64,000 nucleotides of DNA from Spirometra erinaceieuropaei (Eukaryota > Platyhelminthes > Cestoda > Diphyllobothriidea > Diphyllobothriidae): assembly GCA_902702965.1 (NCBI GenBank), contig CACRXP010000029.1, positions 231,738 to 295,737 on the forward strand. Direction: 5' to 3'. The position numbers were made by a program, and so were the translations under genes. The notes under the pieces were generated by a model. The model worked only from the letters and a program-made list of their open reading frames with translations, did no database searches and was not told the origin of the DNA. Shown piece by piece: positions 1-11,296 of the stretch. Numbering within the stretch: position 1 is the stretch's first letter; each line of letters starts with the position of its first letter.

Positions 1-700
1 TTGCTTCAACGGAGTACGGACACGGATCCGTTTATGAGAGAGGTGATTGTTGTTAAAGTGTTGATGACTTTTCTGAAAAACATAGCTTGCAGTTGCTCCG
101 TTGTACACCGGCGGACAAAACATCTGGGAGGGGGGAGTCGGTCGTTAGTTTCAGCTACCATCGTGAATCAGATGCCGGGGTCAACTGAGTTTAGTAATTC
201 TTTAAGGTGCTCCACGTCAGATGACTTGACAATGCTGAAAGTGTCAAGGACGTAACGGGCCCAGAACTTCGGTTGATACTTGGCGAATACCATGTGTTCT
301 ACCGGTGGAAGGGCCGCTTGAGCAATCAGCCCTGATATGGGAGAGTCCATGGGTGTGCCATTACTTTGTTCATGCATTTGTCCACCAAAGGTGAAATATG
401 TTTTTAGGTAATACCACAAGAGCTCGACGAGATGTTCCGACTTTATGGGGTTTTCTCTCGCGCCCAATGGTCATCTAGAAGCTGTCTCACAGATGCAATC
501 GTTAGTCGTTGTGGAATGGGGGTTAAGCGTGAAATGGCATCAAAAGATACCAAGAATTCGTCTGGTCTTTCTTTTAGGTGTCTCAAATGCTCAAGGAACT
601 GATTAGCAGGAGTTACTGTCGTTGATGAACCTTCTGCCAAAGTAGATGTTTGGTCGTCTTAAGGCAAACTACTTCAGCCCTTTTGTAAAAATTCTGTTCG
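1..700 (-). pseudogene. Penelope-like element, broken reverse transcriptase
   Basis: Reading leftwards, the minus strand has EFLVSFDAISRLTPIP (an RT substrate-binding block), then GTPMDSPISGLIAQAAL (the block equivalent to G-x-x-MGSPLSP in Penelope-like RTs), then RYVLDTF, where YVDD would be expected. Frames break near 460 (two overlapping frames) and at a stop near 167, after which FTM, the start of the next conserved stretch, continues. The catalytic Asp change and the stops show a dead copy. It may continue left of the window. Confidence 0.75.
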
Positions 701-1640
701 ATCTTTAGCATAAAACGTCTTGATACTGGACAGCCAGCCAAGCCCCCCGAAACGTCAGTCATGCAATTCCTCTGATCTGGTGAACCTCACACATTTCCCA
801 AATCGTCTTCTTCTGGTGCTACTACTACAAGCATACAGTCAAAATGACAGGTTAGTGTCGAGCCACGGCACATTGACAGAAGTCGGTATTTCGCAGCTCT
901 GAACGTGTGCAATTTGAATGCAATTGCGGAAGCGGTGTTATCACAGGGGTACTGAAATCTGATGCCCATTCGGCTGTTTGACAGTAGGAACATCGTCAAG
1001 TCTGAAATATTTTGAAGTCCTAGATCACTGCATTATTCTACGCAAAGTTACTAAAAACAAAAAGTGCAAAAAATGCATCCTGTCCCTTTTCGTACACGGC
1101 ATTGCGCACTAAAATTTTACTACTTCAGTCAGTTTTGGACAAAGTTAGACACTGGCGTTATCTCACCTTGTTTGAAGGCAATCAGCGGTTGGCAGTGTAA
1201 TCTCCTGTCATCGAGTTCAGCACGGTTTAGTAGAAACAGCCACGATTTGCACTTCAACTCCAAAAGTGCATTTTAAAAACACCGAGAAAGTACTTCCTAT
1301 TCAAAAATGACAGTGCTATAAAATTTCAAAAGGTGGGTGCAATTATCCGAAACTCACGAAAACTTAACTATAACCTGATGTTAAATTTGGACGGAAACTG
1401 TTGTCTACTGGACCTGGTAATGGTACAGTATTGGGGAAAACATGACTTGTTTTGCTCTCCGCTCTGTGTTAGCTTACTACTGGAGATGGTAGTGGAATAT
1501 TGAATAAACTTTGCATAATCCACAATAGCGGAAGCAGAGGTGATAAATAAGAGCTCAGATATCACTGCTTTGATGGGACCGCGACGGATCTTTGATAAAA
1601 AATTATTATTATTATTATTCACCGAAGCTGATGGGATACG
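700..1640. other. No gene recognised
   Basis: Short unmatched frames only. A short run of ATT repeats lies at 1600-1620. Confidence 0.5.
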
Positions 1641-2165
1641 GTGAAAAAATCGCACCAACAGGAAAAGAGGATGCGATCGCCGGAGCAAGAAGTTTAGTGG
1701 CGTCGAATTTCGGCTTTTCACTCTGACTCCTCACCAGCAACAGTCGCAGATGCGGGCGATGAAGACACAAAGAGCGCAGCGTTGAGAGGATACAGTGGTT
1801 AACTATTGGTAGCATCCGCGTTTACAGTATCTGGTGTGATGATTGTTTATTAGTCCGCATCGATCAATTAATCGCCGTGATTTCATCGCCGTTGATGATT
1901 ATTGGCGTGAGGATAACTCGGCCACTTGGCCCCATGTCATTGGAACTGTTGCTCGTCCGAGCACTTCCCGCTTGACTAATTGTTCTGCCCACGCTAAGTC
2001 TCAGTAAAAACTATGAGGCCTGAAGTTCATTGTGCTTATCGATCGACTGCTGACCGGGGAGCCATGACTCGCGCAGATCGCGGTTCACGCGGTTGTGGCC
2101 TCTTGCGAGAATTTCGGCCTCGCCAAAATCGCCAGGAATAATAGAATGCACAGGTCCCGTTTCAT
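1640..2165 (-). pseudogene. Penelope-like element, endonuclease C-terminus and 3' end
   Basis: The frame in 2022-2160 reads FGEAEILARGHNRVNRDL followed by RESWLPGQQSIDKHNEL, matching the end of the GIY-YIG endonuclease region in the better copy at 29806-30867. The following 1650-1760 corresponds to the conserved 3' end of the family (CGATCGCCGG, then a poorly preserved ribozyme-like stretch). The catalytic half of the endonuclease is missing. Confidence 0.6.
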
Positions 2166-2229
2166 AGTAATAGGAACGGCAGAAACTTAGTAAATCACGT
2201 GATTTCAAGCTTCCACTACAAACTTTCAT

Positions 2230-3550
2230 TTCGGAATAACGTTTAGGAAATGCTTATTCATGGGAACATGTCCGCAAGTCACTGGAAAAAAATAATAAAA
2301 CAATAACTGTCTTTTTGGATTTCCTGTAATTTAGGGCGGGTCGTCATAACAAAGCTCCAAAGAGACAAGCAGAACACAGACCGGCGTTGGTTCTAGGGTT
2401 GGTCTGCATTACCGCATACCAACTAACCCGAACATATATCCTCTATGAAGATGCCACAATTTCTACTATCATTGGTGCGGCTTTCGTTTAAAGGATGTTT
2501 TTAGCTATTTTTGTCCAATTCAATATCCGTAGAAGTTAATTTACTTTAACTTATTGTTCTCCGTGTTTTTTCTTGCATAGCTTCCTCCGTCACAAGTCCG
2601 TAATTCCGGGTATTCCAGCTGTCTACCCGGAATTGCTTTTATTTCACATATCGTGCTGAGTGTCTTGTTATCAACCAGAGTCCTGCTAATGTGAATTAAA
2701 TGTCATATTGTATCGATTCTCCGCCTGTAAGGCCAGTATCTGCTCATCCAACGCCAAGGGAAAAATGCAGCCCGTGGATAGCCACATTCCCCAAGAACGT
2801 ACGTAGTGGCTGGGTACGGTGAAGACCACCTGGACTTAGTCACCTTCTTTTCGAGTCTGTTACCCGCAATTTCAATAAAGAACCTAACAGATGCGTCTTA
2901 GTGGTGGAGGATGCGAACGATAAGTTCAAGTATGCTGGCGCCCTGCAGCCTGCGTAATACACAGGGCGGAGCGCATTTGGCATCGCACATTTAACCCCAA
3001 CCCGTCTGACTCTGTGGGTGAGTGGACCACTAAAGCCGACTTCTGGCGGTACCACTTTGAATGCAGAACAGGACTTACATAATGGTCGACGTCGGGGTGG
3101 AGTCCAATAGTGTACGCGGCATTTTTTCAAAAAGCTTTTAGCCAACAAAGCGGGACGTAGGGTCGTATCAGCGCATGTAAGTAAGCCACTAGTTTTCGAA
3201 CATACCTGGCGCCATGATAGACGGCGATTGCTTTGAAGGCAAGTCTTGTGGTGGTGATGTTGTTGACCGTGAGTTTTCACTTGCATTTCTTGTTTAGCTG
3301 AGATAATATTTGATTAGCCTTTATTCTTACGTCTTCGTTTTTCTTTTGACCAGCTTACTCGACGCATCCCGCTGGCAGATCTCCTTAAACAATGACTGGC
3401 CTTCTGCCTGCCCTGTCTTAAGCAGGACATTGTAGATTATTGACTTAACCATCAATGTCACGAATAAAGCTTCCTCCTATCACACTTTAGACGCCCTTGA
3501 CCTTGACGTCTACCAATTGCAAAGCAGCGGCCTCAGGATGGAAATTTTAA
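2230..3550. other. No gene recognised
   Basis: A 148-codon minus-strand frame (3286-2840) has no start context, domain or splice support that I can see and resembles no known family. Probably old repeat. Confidence 0.45.
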
Positions 3551-3559
3551 CTGAGCGAA

Positions 3560-4112
3560 TTGCAGAATGGCATTACCGACAAAGGCAAGGGAGACTGGAA
3601 TGCCCATTTCTGGCTTATTAGCCGTCGTCAGCCAGCCATACCCAACCCGATGTGTGGAACACCCGAGGTTCAAACTCGCGACCTGTTGGTTTAGAAGTCC
3701 ACACCTCTAACCACAGGGCCAGGAGCCCGTTGCACTGTCGGTTTTCGATCGGGAACATACAATGGTGGGGGGCGCTCACCGATCGTTCTTACCTAACTCA
3801 CCCGTTCCGTTGCGCCTTACAGACTCTCTCTCGAGCCCAACCAGCAGCCGCACAGCGGCGCATGATATGGGCGGAATCTTATTACCAACAAAGGGGTTGG
3901 GTATGACTGGCTGTCGACGGCTAATAAGCCAGAAATGGCCATTCCAGTCTCCCTTGCCTTCGTCGGTAACAACATTCTGCCTATATCATGCGCCGCTGTG
4001 CGGCTGCTGTCTGAGCTCGAGAGAGAGAGAGAGTCCATAAGGCACAACGGAACGAGTGAGTTCCGTAAGAACGATCGGTGAGCGCCCCCTACCATTGATC
4101 GAATTGCATCTG
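3560..4112. repeat. SINE body copies and foldback repeat
   Basis: The segment at 3762-3855 is repeated in inverted form at about 3990-4112, including GGGGGCGCTCACCGATCG, an AG-rich microsatellite and GCCGCACAGCGGCGCATGAT. Between the arms, and again inverted at 3560-3650, is a common body (GGCTAATAAGCCAGAAATGG and TTGCCTT..GTCGGTAA). The whole looks like two SINE-type units inserted or copied in opposite directions. A 324-residue open frame across it on the minus strand is a by-product. Confidence 0.6.
3653..3730 (-). repeat. tRNA-Arg(UCU)-like SINE head
   Basis: The minus strand reads as a tRNA-like unit with A box TGGTTAGAGG, an anticodon region GGACTTCTAAACC (UCU) and B box GAGTTTGAACCTC. 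The acceptor stem does not pair well. It continues into a non-tRNA body (3560-3652) that recurs in the foldback at 3760-4112, which is the structure of a tRNA-derived SINE. Confidence 0.55.
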
Positions 4113-4649
4113 TAGCCGGAATAATCTTGGGATTTCTTGATTTACTGCCTTTTTCTGGACCTTTCGAGTTTTCGAAAGCACAGTTGACATCCAAACGAGC
4201 ATGATGATGCGGCGACAACATTGTACAGGAAGCTCCGTACGCTGAAATCAATCGAGAATGTCGAAAAAGGGACGTGTATTTCGAAATGTGATAGGATATT
4301 TTGGTTAATTCACGACTTCTGTGAGTGTTATGCCTCACTGCTACCATACCACAGTGACAGTATATTGAGTTATGCTTACGAAGCTGACTGGTGCAGAAGT
4401 GAAAAGGGCTAATTCTAGACGTTGCCAGCGGAAGATAAGGAAACGACGCACGTAGTTGATTAGAAATTCCGATATATTTGAGAACACATGTTACCATTAT
4501 TATGTCAAAAGAACGGGCTAGCAAAAACTCAGACACCGATAAACTACCGGTCTGTGATTGTGGATACCGAATAGACATTACGTTTTTAAGTCCAAAAATG
4601 CAGATTGTGAGAGAGAGAGAGTAACCATTGTTTAGCTGTCTGTTGACAA

Positions 4650-5575
4650 TAGAAGCGACGGGGCGAGTCCCAGGAGACAGTTGTGAAGGAGACACGATCG
4701 CTGGAACAAGAGTTTTATTCGCCCGACGTTTCTGCTTTCTGCTCGAACCCATCATCAGAGACAGACGCAGATACGGGTAGTTCATGCACAAGGAGCTGCA
4801 GTCGCCATGATATCACATACCTACAAAAATTCCCGGCTTCCTCCTTCATAAGGTATTTTTACGGTGATGGCTGTTCGATTGCAGACATTCACGTCTTTCA
4901 TTGTCGCGGTTTAATCATGCATGTTGGATGTTTGTGTGATGGCTGGTCGACCATCTGACCCACCGACCCTGGCGTTGGGAACAGTGTTCGCCTGTGTGCA
5001 ACCCTAACTCAAAGTGGAGTGAGAAATTCTCACCGTGCACCCCTCGCTTGGCTCACTACTCTGTCTAGGCGAAGTATCATCACCGAATATGGAAGAGGAA
5101 GGGCATAGCACATGTTAACACACTGGGAGCCAGCGAGCAATGACTCAAGCAGCTCGCAGCTCACGCGGTTGTCACCTCTAGCGAGACTTTGGCCTCGTCA
5201 GACTTGGCCGGATCTCGTCGAATAAGCAGCAACTGCGCATCGCTACCGCGTGTTCGGCCATTCTCGTTCGGAGCTGTCTTCCGGTATCTCAAACGTGGTT
5301 GCTTTGTCCGCAACTGCACCAGATCCACTAAACGACTCCTGACGTTTCTTATCGTGACAGTGTGTCTTCCGGTTTCATCATCTGACGCCTGATGATTATC
5401 TCCGGTCTGTGTACAACTCCAATCCCAAGTGGTGTGAGAAGGCGGCCAACATCTTCCGAAACGTTCTTGACGTGCGTATGTGCTTTACAAAATTTGGAAT
5501 TCGTGCGACTTGGCCTTTCGTCTAGTTTGGGTATGCACCGGTTGACGAAGTCGCGGTTAGACATTTGGCTATGAA
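4650..5575 (-). pseudogene. Penelope-like element, degraded GIY-YIG part and 3' end
   Basis: From 5564 leftwards the frame gives RDFVNRCIPKLDERPSR, then HVKNVSEDVGRLLTPLGIG and RPEIIIRRQMMKPEDTL, the region before the GIY-YIG core. The core itself is in shifted frames, and 5161-5210 keeps the last conserved block. The segment 4650-4970 is the 3' untranslated end with a hammerhead-like motif at 4721-4762. An inverted copy of the family's 3' end follows at 5580-5800. Confidence 0.7.
4721..4762 (-). ncRNA. Hammerhead-ribozyme-like motif, copy 1
   Basis: GUCU, CUGAUGA, a degraded helix II, GAAACGUC and GGGC are in order. Helix II pairing is poor, so it is probably inactive. Confidence 0.45.
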
Positions 5576-5579
5576 CACC

Positions 5580-5800
5580 CGTCGAATGCAGGGTAGTTCG
5601 GCGATCTTGTCTTCCCGCTCACTGTAAGGCGTTTCTAATCACCGATAGAGCTCACTTATGGCGACTTAACCCCATAGATACCGTAGCTCCTTATTTATGA
5701 ATTACCCATAACTGCTGTTGCCTCTGATGATGGGCTTCAGCAGGCGAATAAAACTCTTGTTTCAGCAATCGTGCTCTCTTCTTCACCTCAGAGGTGAGTT
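5580..5800 (+). repeat. Inverted 3' end of a Penelope-like element
   Basis: On the plus strand, TTGCCTCTGATGATGGG, AATAAAACTCTTGTTTCAG and the ATCGTG..TCTTCTTC end match the family's 3' terminus. The stretch corresponding to GAAACGTC is deleted, so the ribozyme motif is broken. It lies head to head with the copy at 4650-5575. Confidence 0.6.
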
Positions 5801-8230
5801 AACACAATAAGATTTAAAGACAATCGGCTAAACTCTAAAACATTGCCCATCAACTTATTCGTTTTTTTAGTGTTGCCAAATAATCCTTCGTGCATTTCCA
5901 TCTTAAGTATTATCATTTCCGCGGAACATAATCCGATTATATTTTATTGCACTTTACTTAATGCGCGACACCAAATTGTCAGGATAGACGATTTGTTTGG
6001 GGATTTTAGAATGATGTGAAGAACAGCGGCCTCGCATTCAGCTAACCCGACAGCATTGAGATTCCACACATTAAATTATATCTGGTATTCCACAGAGGTG
6101 TACGCACCCTGCTTGCATTTTAATCGCGTTTTCTATGGGGCCACCTGGTTATTTAGCAATATGCATATGCCAGGTGGAAGCGGTATTAGTATGTTCCGAA
6201 TCCTACGGCTGCTTCGGTTTTCCACGCAAATTTTGCGTCAGCCATTGGGAGGAGGTGAGCGTCTATGTCTGTTATAGGAAAAGGGATTACTGCTGCGTGC
6301 CAGAAGATCGTTGCCGGCTATCTCGAAACGGCTGCGAGTTTCCAGTAACATAAAACTCTCATCAGTAGGTTTAGGTCCACTTCTAGCGACTTTAACAAAA
6401 CTCTTACTTATAAAAGTGCCATATTGTATCACACGGAGGCATGGAAAAAGGGAATGGATAATGTACTGCAGTCACACGGATAAGGATATGGAATATCGAT
6501 TGAACGACAATATCGATCTGGCGTGCACACGGTCAGCGTAAAAGTGCCCTCCACGTGGCCGTGTACATAACCCACTTAAACAAGGCCAATATTCAGCTTA
6601 GAGAAGAATGAATTTCTTTCGATTCTAATCGTCCGGAAATTTATTATATAGAGCACACAGCATATATTTAACTATAAGGAAATAAAATTTGCTTGTTATA
6701 AGGCACTGTCACTTCATTACTAGGAACAATATTTCCTTGACCTAGTCCCGGGTAGAGACGGACATGTTTTGCAAGGGTAGTTTTTCTGCATCAAGGAAGC
6801 TTGGCCTTCAGTTTTAGGACCTGAATCGATGACCTCGGGTCTGAAGAGTATTTGGTCACTAGGAGCTACTCTCGCAGCTTATGCGCTAAGGCACTCAGGA
6901 TACATAGCAGCAATAATTTGTGACCGTATCTTGCAAATATCATCCAAGCTGCCCTGGTCGGCCCAAAGAGAAAACGGTTTTTAGACGTTCAATCTTATAC
7001 TGAAACTAATTCTTCTCTGTCAGCCATCTGACCTTTTTGCATGACTTAGAGAGAGCGAGCGCCCTGAATTTACCATGTGTTCGTCGCGAACTTGATATTG
7101 TCAGAGCAAGACCAGTATTATAATAATATTGAGAATCACAATATGACCGGTTAACATGAGTATTTATAGGTAGCTCTTTTGGGGGCTGGTTTATAATGGC
7201 GAAGTCTAGCATGATGGGTTTTAGGTTTTCGAACTTATACAAATAAATCTGCTTCAGCGGATGTAATATATGCCTAACCGAGGCGTAAATATCGCCTGCA
7301 ATGAAAGGCGCACGATAGCAGGATCCATTTAATGATTAGTGAGTCTCTGCGAACATGCCTTACGAAGGCTTTATCCACAGATAAAGTTGGGGGCATGCTT
7401 CACAAAAACACGTGAATATTCAGAAGAGCATTTGGCGAGCTTACGCGTGCTTTCGATAAATTCTCATCGGACGAGGTACAAACTGAACGTGTGAGTGATA
7501 AGTGCAATCGATTATGGTTCGTCCTTTCATACAAACGGGGTATGTGGATAGAGTGGGGGAGGGGGAGGGGAGAGGAGAGGAGACAGTCATTGACAGCGAG
7601 GGTAAGGTGGAGCCGTGTCACAAGGGGAGGGGGTGAAGGGGGCCGTAGAGGCCTCCCTACGGTTAACCGATCATGACCCACGGTAGACGCAGAGCGTTCA
7701 AGAGGTTCTTCTGCGCGTATGGAACCGGCCTCGTTCCCATATAAATAAATGTACAGGCCCGATGTGAATTAATCGAAGGCACACGTGAATATGTTAAGCA
7801 GTAGTTTCCACTCTTCACGAATAGGGATGACGGTCTGCCTTTGAAACGTAACTCACAAGGACTAAAATTGCCTGCATTGATAAACTTCTTTGCTCACTTC
7901 GGTCCACTTTCTCCAAGTATGTGGCTTGACCTTCGAGTGGCATTCACCGGTATACTTGACGGACAAACTAATTTCTATCTGCTAGTAAAACGGTGCCAGA
8001 ACTTCCTTGGAGTTTCTTTCTACTACTTTTACCTGCATGTCCGCCATTGTCGGCCTCGTTTACGCGCAGAAACCAGTTGGTCTATGCATGCAGGCAGGCA
8101 AAAGTTGCCGTTCTACGATTAATTGGACTCATTAAATTCTGGAAATTTATTCCTATTCCTTAAACAGGCAAGGGTATGGTTTAAGGTCGGGATTACTTAC
8201 TCCGGGAAACAAATGTGCTAAAAGAAAATA
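5800..8230. other. Intergenic, no gene recognised apart from the repeat at 7.4 kb
   Basis: AT-rich sequence with short unmatched frames. A possible tRNA-like remnant on the minus strand near 6820-6900 is too degraded to call. Confidence 0.45.
7423..7600 (+). repeat. Diverged relative of the 46.9-kb foldback and a polypurine run
   Basis: TTTGGCGAGCTTACGCGTGC and TTTCGATAAATTCTCATCGG match the arm at 46877-46922. A GGGGGAGGGG purine tract follows at 7552-7582. I found no right arm. Confidence 0.45.
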
Positions 8231-8235
8231 ACTTG

Positions 8236-8420
8236 CGATATTTATTCGTATGTTTCAGAGAAAGAAATAAAAACGCCTCGCGGCGGCCTTTGCTTGAGGG
8301 TGGTTAAGATGCCTTAAGGTAGTCATCGAAGTAAAAATACGACAATGCAATACCTTTTTGGAAGTGCCTGCAAAGGGGCATTAAATTCGTTTGCTATCAT
8401 CATCATCATCTTCATCGTCC
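8236..8420 (+). repeat. Dispersed repeat, copy 1 (uninterrupted)
   Basis: The segment CAGAGAAAGAAATAAAAACG followed by a G-rich stretch and CAATGCAATACCTTTTTG recurs at 39230-39345 and 40042-40095, where a retroelement splits it. This copy shows the unsplit order. It runs into a trinucleotide tract at 8397. Confidence 0.6.
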
Positions 8421-8477
8421 TCCTCCTCCTCCTCCTCCTCCTCCTCCTCCTCATCATCATCATCATCATCATCATCT
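8397..8477 (+). repeat. Trinucleotide microsatellite (ATC/TCC)
   Basis: Runs of ATC and TCC alternate for about 80 bp. Acidic or poly-Leu frames through it are artefacts of the repeat. Confidence 0.9.
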
Positions 8478-8581
8478 TTGAAGCATTTTTTCCCGGGTAT
8501 GAATTGAAAGGAAGCATGTACAGCAGAATTTATTGGGGCCAATAAATTTCGTGACGGCTTTTCAACTGCAGCCCGTCTCTG

Positions 8582-8735
8582 CATAACATAGGTAACGAAT
8601 GAAAGCGCACAGCAGTATGAATTTGTACAGAATGGCAGTGCATAAGAGCAAGGTCAAAATTCAAAACAATCAATAATCAGATAGGACGTCCACATAAGCA
8701 TCAAAAAGGAAAAAGGGGAGACGAAATTAACCGGG
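8582..8735 (+). repeat. Left arm of 150-bp inverted repeat around a GIY-YIG fragment
   Basis: This segment recurs in reverse complement at about 9068-9222 (for example GCACAGCAGTATGAATTTGT against ACAAATTCATACTGCTGTGC). The arms bracket the divergent GIY-YIG coding fragment. Confidence 0.75.
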
Positions 8736-8754
8736 CAAAGGATGCCTTGCCAAT

Positions 8755-9028
8755 GCACGCCACCCCCAATTGTGTGTATGAATTCACATGCACTTGCGGA
8801 TGCAAGTACATTGGGCGAACGCAAAGGCAATTGGCGACCAGGGCCGCTGAACATTTGCCTGTTAGATAGCGGTCATGTTGTCGACCCTAAAGCATCCTTT
8901 CGAGTACTTGTCCGAGCACGTACAACTCGAACCTTGCGTTATTTGGAAGCAGCCTACATACGGAGAGAGAAACCAGACCTGTGCAAGCAGTTAGATCACG
9001 TGATCAATCTGCAATTGCCCTGGTAATC
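8755..9028 (+). pseudogene. Divergent GIY-YIG endonuclease fragment (Penelope-like retroelement)
   Basis: Two frames together give a GIY-YIG nuclease: first VYEFTCTCGCKYIGRTQRQ followed by LATRAAEHLP, then after a frameshift near 8860 HVVDPKASFRVLVRARTTR and LEAAYIRREKPDLCKQLDHV, ending INLQLPW. The order GIY, YIG, Arg, His, then the family's Glu-Ala-x-x-I-R-x-K-P-D-L-C tail is typical of endonucleases carried by flatworm retroelements. It is clearly a different lineage from the other copies in the window. Frameshift and truncation show it is not functional. No RT is seen next to it. Confidence 0.7.
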
Positions 9029-9067
9029 TCACGCCTCTATTTTCCCCTGATTGTGATTTGTTGATAA

Positions 9068-9222
9068 CATTTCGTATCCCCTTTTTCCTGTTTGATGCTT
9101 ATGTGGGCGTCTTATCTGATTATTGATTGTTTCGAACTTTGACCTTGCTCTTATGCACTACCATTCTGTACAAATTCATACTGCTGTGCGCTTTCATTCG
9201 TTACCTATGTTATGCATCAGTA
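9068..9222 (-). repeat. Right arm of 150-bp inverted repeat around a GIY-YIG fragment
   Basis: This is the reverse complement of 8582-8735 with a small number of differences. TATGTTATGCA marks its outer end. Confidence 0.75.
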
Positions 9223-9229
9223 AGGTAGC

Positions 9230-10225
9230 ATTGATCGGACATGCTTGTAGGTGACCTTGAGCCAAATTCCAGGAGGGCTGGGTTAGGGTTGGAGTCAATG
9301 TTCAAGTAATGGGGGGGGGGAGTTAAAATTTAAGGTCCAGACCAGGACTGAAGATAGAATCAGGTGTAAAGTGACGACACGGGAGAAGGGGCCCCGCCTC
9401 GCGGGGGCACTTTCTCCTGCGTCTGCCCAAAACGTTTCAAAAACAAAAGGGCAGGCGCTTTAAGGACCACCGTGGCTGGGTGACACAAGAAGTTATATAG
9501 ATTCGTCAAAAAAGTGGAAAACAGAGGGGTGTCAAAACTATGCCGAGCTCCTATTAGTGTTTAATGAAGACAGCATCCATTCACTAGGTGCAAAACGCAT
9601 GAAACGTGATGAGCAAAACAAGTGGATTTAAACACTGTTTGTTTTGGATCATAGGAAAACTCGGGGTACTTAGGGAATTTTCCCAAGCCGACCCATCTTT
9701 GGGGTCCTTTGCGCGAAGAAGAAGAAGAAGAATAACGCGATCTTTTATTAGTAACCGGCTGCACCCGGCCACGCGTTGCTGTGGCTCAAGTTGCGACAGA
9801 GGCCGCCGGCCGAGGCGGGGGGGGGGAGGGGTGGTGTTGACTGCATGCAGTCACGCCCGAGAATCTCGGAGGCGACGGGGACAGCAAGTTCAAGTGGCGT
9901 CCAAGAGTTGCATGGGGGTTTGCCTATCGGCCCATATTGCATCGGCCCAGGGGGGTAGGGCAAGTGTCTACAGGAGGGGGGGGGCATGGGGTGGGGGCGG
10001 CCGAGCGGATGTCGGTCAAGTGGCCGCAGGCCAGCGCGTCTGGAACTTCCCTCCCCCCCTCACCTTCTTTTGCGCCCAGCAGAGGGAGTTGTTATGCGAG
10101 AAAAAAAGCATGTTTTTTGCTCGTCACCACGCTTGTTTGCTTAGGGAAGTTAAAGGATCTGCGTGCGCCTACTCGAGCGGCTGTATGGGCCCGACAACAG
10201 GAACAGCCTGTTGATGGAGGCGTAG
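9230..10225. other. GC-rich stretch with G-runs, no gene recognised
   Basis: Runs of G at 9310, 9820 and 9975 and a GAA run at 9715. A 202-codon plus-strand frame (9606-10214) is due to composition. The sharp rise in GC against its neighbours suggests an inserted repeat. Confidence 0.45.
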
Positions 10226-10345
10226 GGGGTGGTGTCCAGGTAGCAGTTGGAAAGCAGAACACGCGATCTCTGGAATGAGAGATTTATCTACCCATCGTTT
10301 CGGATACGCACTTGAACCTATAATTATGACCCTTATCTGATTGTT
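10225..10345 (-). repeat. Penelope-like element 3' end fragment
   Basis: AGGTAGCAGTTGGAAAG, ACGCGATCTCTGGAATGAGA and CGTTTCGGATACGCACTTGAA match the end of the family seen at 39360-39470. Only GAAACG of the ribozyme-like motif is kept. Confidence 0.5.
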
Positions 10346-11296
10346 GTTTAGATAATGCATTGGAGTAGGGTATCCGTAACGTAAAACAGGTAAAATTCCG
10401 GTTTCACCGATCGCTTGGCCTTCTTTCTAACAGAAAAATTTCGGTTCGGCGAAGTGAACATCACGCATTAATGGATTATCCGCGCTGCGTTTTTGCGCGC
10501 GCATATCTGCGTTGGCAGTCCCTAATGGTAGTCAAGACTGAGATCAGGCGGAAGAGAGCAGAATTGGAGTCGAACAACCCTCTCTCTCTCTCGCAATCCA
10601 TCCGCGCATTTCTCAACAGCCCACCCACCATATTTTGGCCGAACCTGGTCTGGTATGCTGAGTTCTGCCCTAAAAATGAAACGTTAAAAAGAAAACGAAA
10701 TGAAACTTCCATTTATGGGCAACGAAAGGTAGTTGAAAAGAGAGGGACGGAATAGATGGAGCGCGAATTGAGTTGATCCGACGCTTCAAATTTACACTCT
10801 AGGACAGCATCGGGTACAGCAGCAGAGGAATATGCCGAAGAGCTGGAGACAGCATTTATAGCATGCGGTTATTAGGCAAAGGCACCTGGAGCAACTTGAA
10901 TTTGGAGTTGTACACAGACTGATGAGGCAACGACTGTTGAGAACAGAAGACAAGCTCTAATGACAAGATGGGCCAGTATCCATTTAATGATCCGTGGCAG
11001 TTGCTAGCATATCGAGTGCGATAGGGAAGCAGAAAGGTTAGCGTAGACGCGGATGGCTGAACACGCATCACTGGCAGGAAGGGATGACATTATTTCGCGA
11101 CGCTTGCAGTTCGCGCGAAGAGACTCGGCAACACCTTTAAGTCGGACGAAGCCGAAATGCTTAGTCGTTATGCACACTACAACCGTTGTGAATTGCTTGG
11201 GTTATGGTACCCCGCTCTTCAGTTAATCAAAAAGCTCAGAGATCCCTGTCGTTCTTATTCTGAGTTAAGACTTTGCTCTGGCATGGTAATAAGCTA

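Noticed and set aside
2840..3286. 148-codon minus-strand frame with His run
   Set aside because: No recognised domain and low-complexity start; insufficient support for a gene.
3817..4791. 324-codon minus-strand open frame
   Set aside because: It runs through a foldback repeat and the end of a Penelope-like element in the wrong frame; no domain.
9606..10214. 202-codon plus-strand open frame
   Set aside because: It lies in GC-rich sequence with G-runs; Arg/Gly-rich composition, no domain, no splice signals.
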